Origin: Flavobacteriales bacterium | Lineage (GTDB): Bacteria > Bacteroidota > Bacteroidia > NS11-12g > UBA955 | Length of the DNA: 10,459 nt | Reading direction: 5' to 3' | NCBI GenBank assembly: GCA_947464515.1 | Contig: CANHXF010000036.1 | Location: 1 to 10,459 of the forward strand | Shown: piece by piece, positions 1 to 6,158 of the stretch | Position numbering within the stretch: the first letter of the stretch is position 1 | Layout: each line of letters opens with the position of its first letter | Notes under the pieces: generated by a model | Told to the model about the DNA's origin: nothing | The model's database searches: none | The model's input: the letters and a program-made list of their open reading frames with translations, nothing else | Translations under genes and position numbers: made by a program

Positions 1-20
1 ACCACCTGAGCTACCTCGCC
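1..20 (-). tRNA. tRNA gene, 5' end only (runs off the window)
   Basis: Read on the minus strand from position 20, the sequence is GGCGAGG-TA-GCTCAGGTGGT: a 7-nt acceptor half-stem, the two-base linker TA (U8 and A9) and the start of a D-arm with the usual AGCTCAG-GGT pattern. The anticodon lies beyond position 1, so identity cannot be read. From memory, a GGCGAGG start fits elongator tRNA-Met in Bacteroidota, but that is only a guess. A good promoter lies just upstream at 31-61. Only 20 nt are visible, so the call rests on the D-arm pattern and the promoter position. Confidence 0.75.
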
Positions 21-30
21 ATTGGGGGTG

Positions 31-61
31 CAAAAATAGTGAGTTGCAGTGAAATTTGCAA
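31..61 (-). promoter_or_regulatory. Bacteroidota-type sigma-A promoter of the tRNA
   Basis: On the minus strand a -33 TTG (59-61) is followed after exactly 20 nt by TATTTTTG (31-38). This is a full match to the Bacteroidota -7 consensus TAnnTTTG. The tRNA 5' end is 11 nt farther on, so transcription would begin a few bases before the mature 5' end. That is normal for a tRNA promoter. The glycosyltransferase gene ends 22 nt upstream on the same strand, so the promoter gives the tRNA its own expression. Confidence 0.7.
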
Positions 62-83
62 TGGACTTTTAAAAATGTATCAA

Positions 84-1157
84 TCAATTGCTATTCAGGA
101 CGCTTTCTAACTGCTGCAATACAACAGAAGGGTGCAAAGTATCCATACAGCTAGTGCCATCTACGCAGCTGCCACGATAAAAGCATTTACATTCTTTAGG
201 TGGCTGAACGATTGCGCCTTTATTGAATAAATCAAATTCATGAGGGTTAAAGATATTGTTCATCAGAACGATTTTTTTGCCCAATCCCAATGTTAGGTGC
301 ATGCCCATCGTGACTTGGGTGACAACCAAATCGCACTGGTCGATTAGGTTAATAAACTGTTGCAAAGGGAAGTTGCCCAAATAGGTCGCGCCGCTACCCG
401 CTTGAATCGCCAAGTTTCTATCGTGCTCTTGGGAACCGCCAAGCAACAAAGGTGTATATCCCGCTTCCGCAATGGCTTTGGCCAAATCAATCCAATTTTC
501 GATGCTCCACAAACGTGTGGTCCATCGGTCGCCGCAGCCCGTATTCAGGCCGATGATAGGCTTGCTGTGGTCCAAATCCCAAACAAACCCTTTGCTGGCG
601 TGATTGTCTAATAAATAGGGTTCACCTTCATATTTGAGTCCGCAAATTTCAAAAATTTCAGTGCAATAGTTTTTCGTATTCGCTTTGCTCACATCGTCGA
701 ACATACCCGTATCAAATTTGTGCTGGGCCAATTCGTTCACTGGCTGCGTGGCGCCATCTTTCAAAATGAAGCCATATTTTTCTTTCGCATTCACCATTTT
801 CAACAAAGCCGATGCTTCTTTCTCTTTGTCGAGGTTAATCGCGATGTCCCAATCCGTGTTGGTGACATACAATTGCGCTTCGATGCCTAATTTGTACACT
901 TCATGGATTTCACCTTTGGGCAAAATGTCAGGAAAAAGAGTGATCCAAGTAAATTTGGCATGCGGAAATAATTTTTTATATCGGGTAATTAGGGGTGTTG
1001 TTCGAATCACATCACCCATAGCGCCCAATTTTATGATAAGAATTTTCTTCTCGATGGGGGTGTAGGCGGGGCAGTTTTCACAGTGAAAGCCTTGTTCTTT
1101 GTGGGGTTTACAAGGTATGTGACCCAGGAAGTGAAGACAGTCTGCATTGAATTTCAT
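84..1157 (-). CDS. Glycosyltransferase family 9 (heptosyltransferase-like) with cysteine-rich termini
   Basis: Encodes 357 residues. A GT9-type N-terminal nucleotide-binding signature KLGAMGDVIRTTPL (residues 43-56) begins the first Rossmann fold. The second half holds IIGLNTGCGDRWTTRLW, LLGGSQEHDRN and the late segment VVTQVTMGMHLTLGLGKKIVLMNN, typical of the donor-binding fold of ADP-heptose:LPS heptosyltransferases. Family members transfer a sugar from a nucleotide-sugar onto lipopolysaccharide core or another glycan on the cytoplasmic face of the inner membrane. The true donor and acceptor here are unknown. Unlike canonical WaaC/WaaF, the chain starts with a 38-residue extension carrying Cys 7, 16, 26 and 29 and ends with Cys 323, 325, 331 and 337. 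I recall this arrangement from other Bacteroidota GT9 proteins. The ATG at 1157 is chosen because it includes the whole N-terminal cysteine motif. The gene is divergent from the large secreted protein and appears monocistronic. Confidence 0.88.
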   Translation of the reverse strand: MKFNADCLHFLGHIPCKPHKEQGFHCENCPAYTPIEKKILIIKLGAMGDVIRTTPLITRYKKLFPHAKFTWITLFPDILPKGEIHEVYKLGIEAQLYVTNTDWDIAINLDKEKEASALLKMVNAKEKYGFILKDGATQPVNELAQHKFDTGMFDDVSKANTKNYCTEIFEICGLKYEGEPYLLDNHASKGFVWDLDHSKPIIGLNTGCGDRWTTRLWSIENWIDLAKAIAEAGYTPLLLGGSQEHDRNLAIQAGSGATYLGNFPLQQFINLIDQCDLVVTQVTMGMHLTLGLGKKIVLMNNIFNPHEFDLFNKGAIVQPPKECKCFYRGSCVDGTSCMDTLHPSVVLQQLESVLNSN

Positions 1158-1222
1158 GGGGCGAAAATAGTTTTTTCATTTCAAACCCTTGTCATTGCAA
1201 CGATTCAGGCACAAAAGTTGTC

Positions 1223-1230
1223 TAAATTTG
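1223..1230 (+). promoter_or_regulatory. Candidate -7 element of the T9SS cargo gene
   Basis: TAAATTTG matches the Bacteroidota -7 consensus TAnnTTTG exactly and lies 16 nt before the GTG start. The nearest upstream TTG (1195-1197) is 25 nt away, longer than the usual spacing of about 19-21 nt, so the -33 half is weak. Use of this element would give a very short 5' leader. Confidence 0.4.
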
Positions 1231-1232
1231 AC

Positions 1233-1240
1233 AAAGGAAA
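1233..1240 (+). promoter_or_regulatory. Shine-Dalgarno-like site that fixes the GTG start at 1247
   Basis: AAAGGAAA lies 6 nt before the GTG at 1247. An in-frame TGA at 1229-1231 closes the frame just upstream, and no ATG occurs in the signal-peptide region. GTG is therefore the only sensible start that keeps the signal peptide. Confidence 0.5.
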
Positions 1241-1246
1241 TTAAGC

Positions 1247-4200
1247 GTGCTTAGAATTCTGAAACGTTGGTTAGTATTGGTTTTTTTGTCGGTTGCTTCA
1301 ATCGCGCAGGCCACTCACCTTGTTGGGGGATTTTTGACGTATCGATATTTGGGATCGAACGGAAGTAATAGTCAGTATCGGGTTAATATTTATACTTATC
1401 GGGATTGTTCACCGTTGGATGGTGGGGTGAAGTTTGACACGGAGGTTGGACTGTGTGTATATAACGACAATAAAACGCTTTACACATCGTACAAAGCAAA
1501 GTTGATTTCGGAGAAAAGTGTGAATCCGGTGGGCAATACCAGCTGTCCGGAGGTGGCAAAAGCTTGTTTGAAGCAGGGTGTTTTTGAGGTGAATATTACG
1601 CTTCCCAATTCTACAACGGGTTATCATTTGAAATGGGAGCGATGCTGCAGAAATACGCAGACCAATTTGATCGATGATAACGGTTCGCCTTTTCAGGGTC
1701 AGACCTATTACGGTTATATTCCACCGTCGGCCATTCAGAATAGTTCCCCATCGTTTTTGGATATGCCGGTGCCGTTTATCTGTGCGGGTGATACAACAAC
1801 GATAAGGAATCGGGTGATCGACTTAGATGGGGATTCGCTGAGTTATCGCTTAGTGACGCCTTGGCAGGGTGGTCAAGCAAATTGGGTTGATGTGTTAAAT
1901 TGCCCCGATCCGATGGCTATTTTTGATACGGTTCAGTATGTGTCTGGTTTTAATTCGAAGAAACCTTTTGGTAGCGGTGGATATGCTTTTGTGGATGCAT
2001 TTAACGGGTTAACAACCTATATGGCGCCGAGTCCGGGTCGATATGCAGTGGCTATTGAGGTCACCGAGTGGCGGAATGGCATCGCAATTTCCTGGGTTCG
2101 TTTGGATTTGCAGATCATGGTAATTTCGTGTGGTGTGAACAACAAGCCTCGTTTGAGTTATGAGGGAGGAAGTTCAAATTGGTATGTGGAGGCTGGTGAG
2201 ACGATTTGTAGGAAGGTTACGGCCACGGATTTGAAAGATACAGGCGATATTCTTACGTTGAAGGCTTATGGCGATATTTTGACGGGCACCAACGGCTTCA
2301 AAGGAACCAAAGCTACGATGTCCCCTAGCACCAACAGCGCCCGTAAAAAAGTTGAATCTACCTTTTGTTGGACGCCGGATTGCAATACGAATGCTAAGGT
2401 GCCTTACAGGGTGACGTTTGAGGCTTACGACAATGGTTGTCCATCGAAGTTTGTGAATGAAAACGTATTGATTTACGTAAAACCTTTTGTCCCTGTGGAG
2501 ACTGTGAAGGGCGCGGTGAATTTATGTCAGAACACATTGAATCAGTTGTATGAGGTGAATAAGTACGATGCTTCACGTCAGTATAAATGGTCGGTAACAG
2601 GTGGTTCGATTAGCGGTTCGGATACGGGCCGTTATGTGAAGGTGAATTGGGGTTCCGCGGCTACGGGCAAGATTTCGATTGCGGTGAAGAACAAGTTTGG
2701 ATGTGGTGCGGATATTTCTTTGAATGTTAATTTGATAGCGGCGCCGGCGAAGCCGGCGCTCACTGGCCCCGATACAGTTTGTCTTAACCAAACATCCATT
2801 TTCACCACCGCCAATCTGCTGCCTAAATATTCAGTTTCCGTTGTCGGCGGTACGCTAATCACAGCGGCAGTCAATGGTACATCGTATCAAATAAAAATAC
2901 TTTGGAATAAGCCGGGGAAAGGTTCGGTAATTTTCTTTGGGACCAATTCCGTGGGATGTAACAGCGTCATTGATACGTTTAACGTGTTTGTGAGTTCTCC
3001 TGCTGGCAGCGGTATCATCGGCCCAGTGAGTGTCTGTCCGAACAATAAAGGCATTCTGTATTCGTTGGATAAGAAATATTACAAGGCCACCTACAGTTGG
3101 AAGGCCACGGGCGCAACCGCATCGAAAAATATTAGCGATACTCTGTTTTCCGTGGATTGGGGTGGATTGGGGACTGGGACATTGCAGGTTATCGTAACGG
3201 ATCGCTTTGGTTGCATTGATACGGCAAATCTATCTGTAAAGAAAAATCATGCGCTTGCAGGTCAATCACCTACGGGTCCTGGGAATTTGTGTGAACTGTC
3301 AAGTGGCATTGCCTATGTTGTGAAGCCGGTGAAAGGAGAGTCTTATGCATGGAGTGTTTCAGGCGGAAGTTTATCCGGTGGTTCTGTTGGAAGTTCAATT
3401 AAAGTCAATTGGGGTGCGGCCGGGGCTGCATGGGTTGGCGTAATTTCTGCGGCATACGACTCGGTGAGTAAATTGCCATGCCTGTCGCCGTTGAGCAAAT
3501 TGCCGGTGGTGCTGAATGGCGCGCCTAAATTGTCGCCTCTGAATGATGTCATCTATTGTCAGACCAAAACCCCATTGAGCTATTGGACGGGCAACAATGC
3601 GGGGGTTAAAAAATATGAATACGATTTTTCTGGTTTGAAGGTTACACCTACTGTTTCTTTGGATTCTTCGCAGTGGTCGTTGACATTGAGCTTGGATACA
3701 TTTGGCACTTTTGCAGCGAAAATCCGTGCGATTTCGAGTACTGGATGTCCGGGCCCATGGGTTACGTCGATCATTACCATCAATCCCAAGCCAAAAACGC
3801 AGTTGATTTCGGGTTCTGCGGCGGTTTGCGTTCCAAATATTACGGGTTACAGTTATGGAATTACGGGGCTGCCCAATAGCACTTTTGCTTGGTCGGTGAG
3901 TGGTGGTAGCTTTGTTTCTGCGCCATCTACGACATCGAGTAGTGTGAACATTGATTGGACATTGGGTGCACAGCCGGGGTTTGTTCAAGTCATTGAGCGG
4001 AGTGATAAGGGTTGTGCGGGGGATACCTTGCGTTTGGAGGTTTTTGTTGACAATAGCAGTTTGGATTTGCGATGGGTGAGTATTGCTCCTCCGCCGAGTT
4101 CTGACGGGACGATGAATTTGCGATTTGAGTTATTGAATGGCCCACGGAACGTGGGTAGTTTGGATATTGAGCGCCGCCCTGCGGGCGGCGCCACCTTCAC

Positions 4201-4879
4201 CAAAGTGGGAAGCGCTGCAACCAATGATACTTTCTATTCCGATAATACCATCGCTCCGGATGCGTCGGCCTATGAGTATCGCATCGCGACAAAAAACCTT
4301 TGCGGACAGACCTTGTACAGCGCGCCACATACCTCCGTTTTGCTCAATGGGGTAAAAACGGGGCCCTTTACTATGAACATTACCTTCTCTGGGTATTTGG
4401 GTTTCCCAGGTGGAATCGCTCGATATGAATTATATCGTTCATTGCCAGGAAGCAGTGGGTTTCAGTTGTATCAAAACTATACGACACCAACGACGGATAA
4501 TTTCAATAACGGACAAGACAATTATCAGCAGATTTTCCGAATCAAAGCCTATGAACAGGGTGGGAATCGGGTGAGTTGGAGCAATGATATCGTCATTAAT
4601 TTTGAGCCGGTTGTCTTTATTCCCGATGCCTTTACACCCAATAACAATGGTAGAAATGAAGTCTTTTTGCCCTATACCGGGGGATTGAAAACGTATATGA
4701 TGTCCATTTATGATCGTTGGGGTGAGAAAATTTTCGAAACCAATAGCACCACCGAAGGTTGGGATGGAACAGTGGGTGGGAAAATAGCCATGGAAGGGGT
4801 TTACGTGTATCGCTTGCAATATTCGGATTTCAAGAATAAAGAATATAGCAACGTGGGGACATTGCATTTGATTCGTTAA
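1247..4879 (+). CDS. Large secreted PKD-like/Ig-repeat protein with gliding-motility (T9SS) C-terminal sorting domain
   Basis: Encodes 1210 residues. Residues 1-22 form a Sec signal peptide (RILKR, a hydrophobic core, then AQA before T23). The mature protein opens with THLVGG and a cysteine-containing domain to about 290, then a second domain (about 290-412, with ATDLKDTGDILTL and FCWTPDC). Both are typical of this Bacteroidota family. PKD-like repeats follow at about 417-498, 500-585, 586-668, 672-760, 764-848 and 850-935. Most begin with a GPxxVC-like motif; several carry V[ND]WG and a later Cys, suggesting one disulfide per domain. Two FN3-like domains occupy about 939-1032 and 1034-1121. 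The C-terminal domain (about 1122-1210) contains FIPDAFTPNNNG, IYDRWGEKIFE, WDG and GVYVYRL, the hallmark of the type B T9SS sorting domain (CHU_C/TIGR04131). The protein is probably exported by Sec, carried across the outer membrane by T9SS and held at the surface or released. No catalytic domain is visible, so an adhesin or matrix role is inferred. The start is GTG. Two GC-rich palindromes lie inside the gene. Confidence 0.92.
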   Translation: MLRILKRWLVLVFLSVASIAQATHLVGGFLTYRYLGSNGSNSQYRVNIYTYRDCSPLDGGVKFDTEVGLCVYNDNKTLYTSYKAKLISEKSVNPVGNTSCPEVAKACLKQGVFEVNITLPNSTTGYHLKWERCCRNTQTNLIDDNGSPFQGQTYYGYIPPSAIQNSSPSFLDMPVPFICAGDTTTIRNRVIDLDGDSLSYRLVTPWQGGQANWVDVLNCPDPMAIFDTVQYVSGFNSKKPFGSGGYAFVDAFNGLTTYMAPSPGRYAVAIEVTEWRNGIAISWVRLDLQIMVISCGVNNKPRLSYEGGSSNWYVEAGETICRKVTATDLKDTGDILTLKAYGDILTGTNGFKGTKATMSPSTNSARKKVESTFCWTPDCNTNAKVPYRVTFEAYDNGCPSKFVNENVLIYVKPFVPVETVKGAVNLCQNTLNQLYEVNKYDASRQYKWSVTGGSISGSDTGRYVKVNWGSAATGKISIAVKNKFGCGADISLNVNLIAAPAKPALTGPDTVCLNQTSIFTTANLLPKYSVSVVGGTLITAAVNGTSYQIKILWNKPGKGSVIFFGTNSVGCNSVIDTFNVFVSSPAGSGIIGPVSVCPNNKGILYSLDKKYYKATYSWKATGATASKNISDTLFSVDWGGLGTGTLQVIVTDRFGCIDTANLSVKKNHALAGQSPTGPGNLCELSSGIAYVVKPVKGESYAWSVSGGSLSGGSVGSSIKVNWGAAGAAWVGVISAAYDSVSKLPCLSPLSKLPVVLNGAPKLSPLNDVIYCQTKTPLSYWTGNNAGVKKYEYDFSGLKVTPTVSLDSSQWSLTLSLDTFGTFAAKIRAISSTGCPGPWVTSIITINPKPKTQLISGSAAVCVPNITGYSYGITGLPNSTFAWSVSGGSFVSAPSTTSSSVNIDWTLGAQPGFVQVIERSDKGCAGDTLRLEVFVDNSSLDLRWVSIAPPPSSDGTMNLRFELLNGPRNVGSLDIERRPAGGATFTKVGSAATNDTFYSDNTIAPDASAYEYRIATKNLCGQTLYSAPHTSVLLNGVKTGPFTMNITFSGYLGFPGGIARYELYRSLPGSSGFQLYQNYTTPTTDNFNNGQDNYQQIFRIKAYEQGGNRVSWSNDIVINFEPVVFIPDAFTPNNNGRNEVFLPYTGGLKTYMMSIYDRWGEKIFETNSTTEGWDGTVGGKIAMEGVYVYRLQYSDFKNKEYSNVGTLHLIR
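2741..2759 (+). repeat. GC-rich perfect palindrome 1 inside the T9SS gene
   Basis: An 8-bp stem GCGCCGGC with loop GAA and the exact complementary arm. It encodes residues 499-505 (APAKPAL) in the linker between the first two PKD-like repeats. It is far more GC-rich than the DNA around it and shares its outer six bases (GCGCCG...CGGCGC) with the palindrome at 4171-4191. Confidence 0.8.
3152..3171 (+). repeat. Tandem duplication of a G-rich 10-mer
   Basis: GTGGATTGGG occurs twice head to tail with no mismatch, followed by GACTGGG. It encodes part of the VDWGG motif of the third PKD-like repeat. Ten is not a multiple of three, yet the reading frame stays open, so this may simply reflect the sequence of the V-D-W-G motif. 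The G-tracts could form a weak two-layer G-quadruplex. Confidence 0.6.
4141..4155 (+). repeat. Small perfect hairpin CCCACG-GAA-CGTGGG
   Basis: A 6-bp perfect stem with a GAA loop, 15 nt before the larger palindrome at 4171. It encodes part of NGPRNVGS in the first FN3-like domain. The loop is the same GAA as in the palindrome at 2741. A stem this short can arise by chance. Confidence 0.5.
4171..4191 (+). repeat. GC-rich perfect palindrome 2 inside the T9SS gene
   Basis: A 9-bp stem GCGCCGCCC, loop TGC, and the exact complementary arm. It spans residues 975-982 (ERRPAGGA), in what looks like a loop of the first FN3-like domain where relatives usually have a short ER-x-DG turn (from memory). 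Its outer six bases match palindrome 1. Confidence 0.8.
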
Positions 4880-5051
4880 TGGGTTTTAATCAATCAAATA
4901 GGTGCTTAGCGGGTTGGTGATTGAGCGAAAAAACAAAAAATCGAATCGATGAAGTGTATAAATTTCCTTGTGAAAACGAAACGAAATCAACAGAATTGAT
5001 ATATAATTGAAGTAATTTAGTACTAAGAAAAAAACGAAAAAAATAACAACT
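4880..5051. other. AT-rich intergenic leader upstream of the Bax inhibitor gene
   Basis: A 172-nt gap with no coding potential that I can see. A 7-bp inverted pair (TCAATCA 4890-4896, TGATTGA 4918-4924) lies near the stop of the T9SS gene, but no T-run follows it, so it is not a clear terminator. TATAATTG at 5002-5009 is one base off the -7 consensus, without a well-spaced TTG. The last 30 nt before the ATG are almost pure A, as in many Bacteroidota leaders that do without a Shine-Dalgarno site. Confidence 0.5.
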
Positions 5052-5816
5052 ATGAGTAGTCCATTTTTATCAGACAAAGCATTCGATGGGTCACGCGTGG
5101 CTTCATACGATGGCGAAATGACAGTGAGCGGTACGGTAAACAAAACCATTACCTTGTTCTTAATGATGATCATTCCAGCGGCCATTTTGTGGCTAAAGTT
5201 TGATGTTCAAGGCGGTGAAGGCGCAGAAGGTTTGTCGTATGCGTTCAACAACGGTTTATCCGGTTACATGTGGGGCGGATTGATTGTAGGCTTTATTGCT
5301 AGCTTAGTGATGATGTTCAAGCAGGCTTGGGCTCCTTATTTGGCTCCTGTTTATGCAGCAGCGGAAGGTTTGTTCTTGGGTGCTGTTTCTTTGGTATTTA
5401 ACACAATGTACGATGGCATCGTGATGAACGCAATTGGTATCACCTTGTTGATTTTTGTGGGAATGTTGTTGGCTTACCGTTCTGGATTGTTGCGTGCAAC
5501 GCCGATGTTTACCAAAGTAATCATGTTCGCCACCATGGGTGTCGGCTTGTTCTATTTGATCACCATGGTTATGGGAATGTTTGGTGTGGAGAGTTTCTAT
5601 TACGGAAGCAGTCCTTTGTCCATTGGTATCTCTGCCTTGATCGCGGGTATTGCGGCTTTCAATTTGATCATGGATTTTGATTTCATCGAAAAGCAATCGG
5701 CTGCGGGTGCTCCAAAATACATGGAGTGGTTTGCCGGTGTAGCGTTGTTGATGACCTTGGTTTGGTTGTATCTTGAGATTTTGCGCTTGTTGGCAAAATT
5801 GCAAAGTCGCGATTAA
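5052..5816 (+). CDS. Bax inhibitor-1/YccA family membrane protein
   Basis: Encodes 254 residues. The N-terminal stretch SPFLSDKAFDG...MTVSGTVNKT is typical of the bacterial branch (Pfam BaxI_1). Seven hydrophobic segments follow, at about residues 32-48, 67-88, 93-119, 121-141, 148-177, 187-211 and 222-249. The loop after helix six contains MDFDFIEK, with acidic residues where family members carry the conserved pair linked to pH-gated calcium leak in BsYetJ. The last helix ends WLYLEILRLLAKL. Length is normal for the group. In bacteria the function is only partly known: a calcium leak channel (YetJ) or a modulator of FtsH proteolysis (E. coli YccA). The leader is A-rich with no Shine-Dalgarno site, and the ATG at 5052 gives the expected family N-terminus. 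The gene stands alone and converges on the parAB operon. Confidence 0.9.
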   Translation: MSSPFLSDKAFDGSRVASYDGEMTVSGTVNKTITLFLMMIIPAAILWLKFDVQGGEGAEGLSYAFNNGLSGYMWGGLIVGFIASLVMMFKQAWAPYLAPVYAAAEGLFLGAVSLVFNTMYDGIVMNAIGITLLIFVGMLLAYRSGLLRATPMFTKVIMFATMGVGLFYLITMVMGMFGVESFYYGSSPLSIGISALIAGIAAFNLIMDFDFIEKQSAAGAPKYMEWFAGVALLMTLVWLYLEILRLLAKLQSRD

Positions 5817-5829
5817 TAACTGTTAATCG
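5810..5829. terminator. Inverted repeat holding both convergent stop codons
   Basis: CGATTAA (5810-5816) and TTAATCG (5823-5829) form a perfect 7-bp inverted repeat around the 6-nt gap TAACTG. The TAA of the Bax inhibitor gene and the TAA of the TPR gene are mirror parts of it. It might act as a weak bidirectional stop signal, but the stem is AT-rich and lacks a flanking T-run, so terminator function is uncertain. Confidence 0.3.
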
Positions 5830-6143
5830 TCTTCGTACTCCAGTTCCAATTTGGCACTTTGGAGTTCGCTTAAGGCGTGTAATTCTTTGGCGGCCTTGGC
5901 GTGTTCAATCCCTAGATTGAACCACGCCAAGGCCGCCTCCTTTTCCCCCTGGGCTATTAATAACTTGCCCAAATGATAATAAGTGGCCACATAACTCGGC
6001 TGGTTGTCGGTTAGCCACAAGTAAGCCTCCTTCGCCGCCTCCACATCGCCCTGTTTTTGCAACTCCTGCGCCAATGCATAGCGCAAAAAGGAATCGTTTG
6101 GACTATCCTGAAGAAATTGGCGTATTTGGTCGATCCGAGACAT
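5823..6143 (-). CDS. Small tetratricopeptide repeat (TPR) protein
   Basis: Encodes 106 residues and is soluble, with no signal peptide. Two TPR-like helical pairs are visible: residues about 17-47 (DSFLRYALAQELQKQGDVEAA) and about 51-84 (VATYYHLGKLLIAQGEKEAA). An acidic tail ends in EDD. Repeats of this kind form protein-binding surfaces, and the partner is unknown. The gene is the last of a minus-strand run with parA, parB and the DUF5683 gene, starting 15 nt after the DUF5683 stop, so it is probably co-transcribed. The ATG at 6143 keeps the whole first repeat. A near-perfect 21-bp inverted repeat covers codons about 70-85, which is unusual in a coding sequence. Confidence 0.85.
   Translation of the reverse strand: MSRIDQIRQFLQDSPNDSFLRYALAQELQKQGDVEAAKEAYLWLTDNQPSYVATYYHLGKLLIAQGEKEAALAWFNLGIEHAKAAKELHALSELQSAKLELEYEDD
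5889..5937. repeat. Near-perfect 21-bp inverted repeat in the TPR gene
   Basis: The left arm (5889-5909) starts GGCGGCCTTGG and ends TTCAAT. The right arm (5916-5937) starts ATTGAA and ends CCAAGGCCGCC. The arms are fully complementary over 21 bp except for one extra C at 5922/5923, with a 6-nt loop CCCTAG. It lies wholly inside the coding sequence, over the second TPR helix pair (AALAWFNLGIEHAKAA). Confidence 0.9.
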
Positions 6144-6158
6144 ATCAGTGATTGGGTA

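Noticed and set aside
685..1065. Plus-strand open frame antisense to the glycosyltransferase
   Set aside because: The GT9 signature on the minus strand explains this region, and the antisense frame has no domain or leader.
3152..3178. G-quadruplex in the T9SS gene
   Set aside because: The G-tracts are mostly two to four bases and encode a conserved V-D-W-G motif, so coding constraint is a sufficient explanation.
3395..3988. Long minus-strand open frame (197 codons) antisense to the T9SS gene
   Set aside because: It is rich in Arg, Asn and Thr with no recognizable domain, and it lies opposite a well-supported gene with clear PKD-like repeats. It looks like a by-product of that gene's codon pattern.
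4890..4924. Inverted pair TCAATCA/TGATTGA after the T9SS gene as an intrinsic terminator
   Set aside because: The stem is only 7 bp around a 21-nt loop, and an A-run rather than a T-run follows on the plus strand.
5304..5804. Minus-strand open frame (166 codons) antisense to the Bax inhibitor gene
   Set aside because: Its composition (many His, Gln and Arg) is the expected antisense reading of a membrane protein, and no motif or plausible start context is visible.
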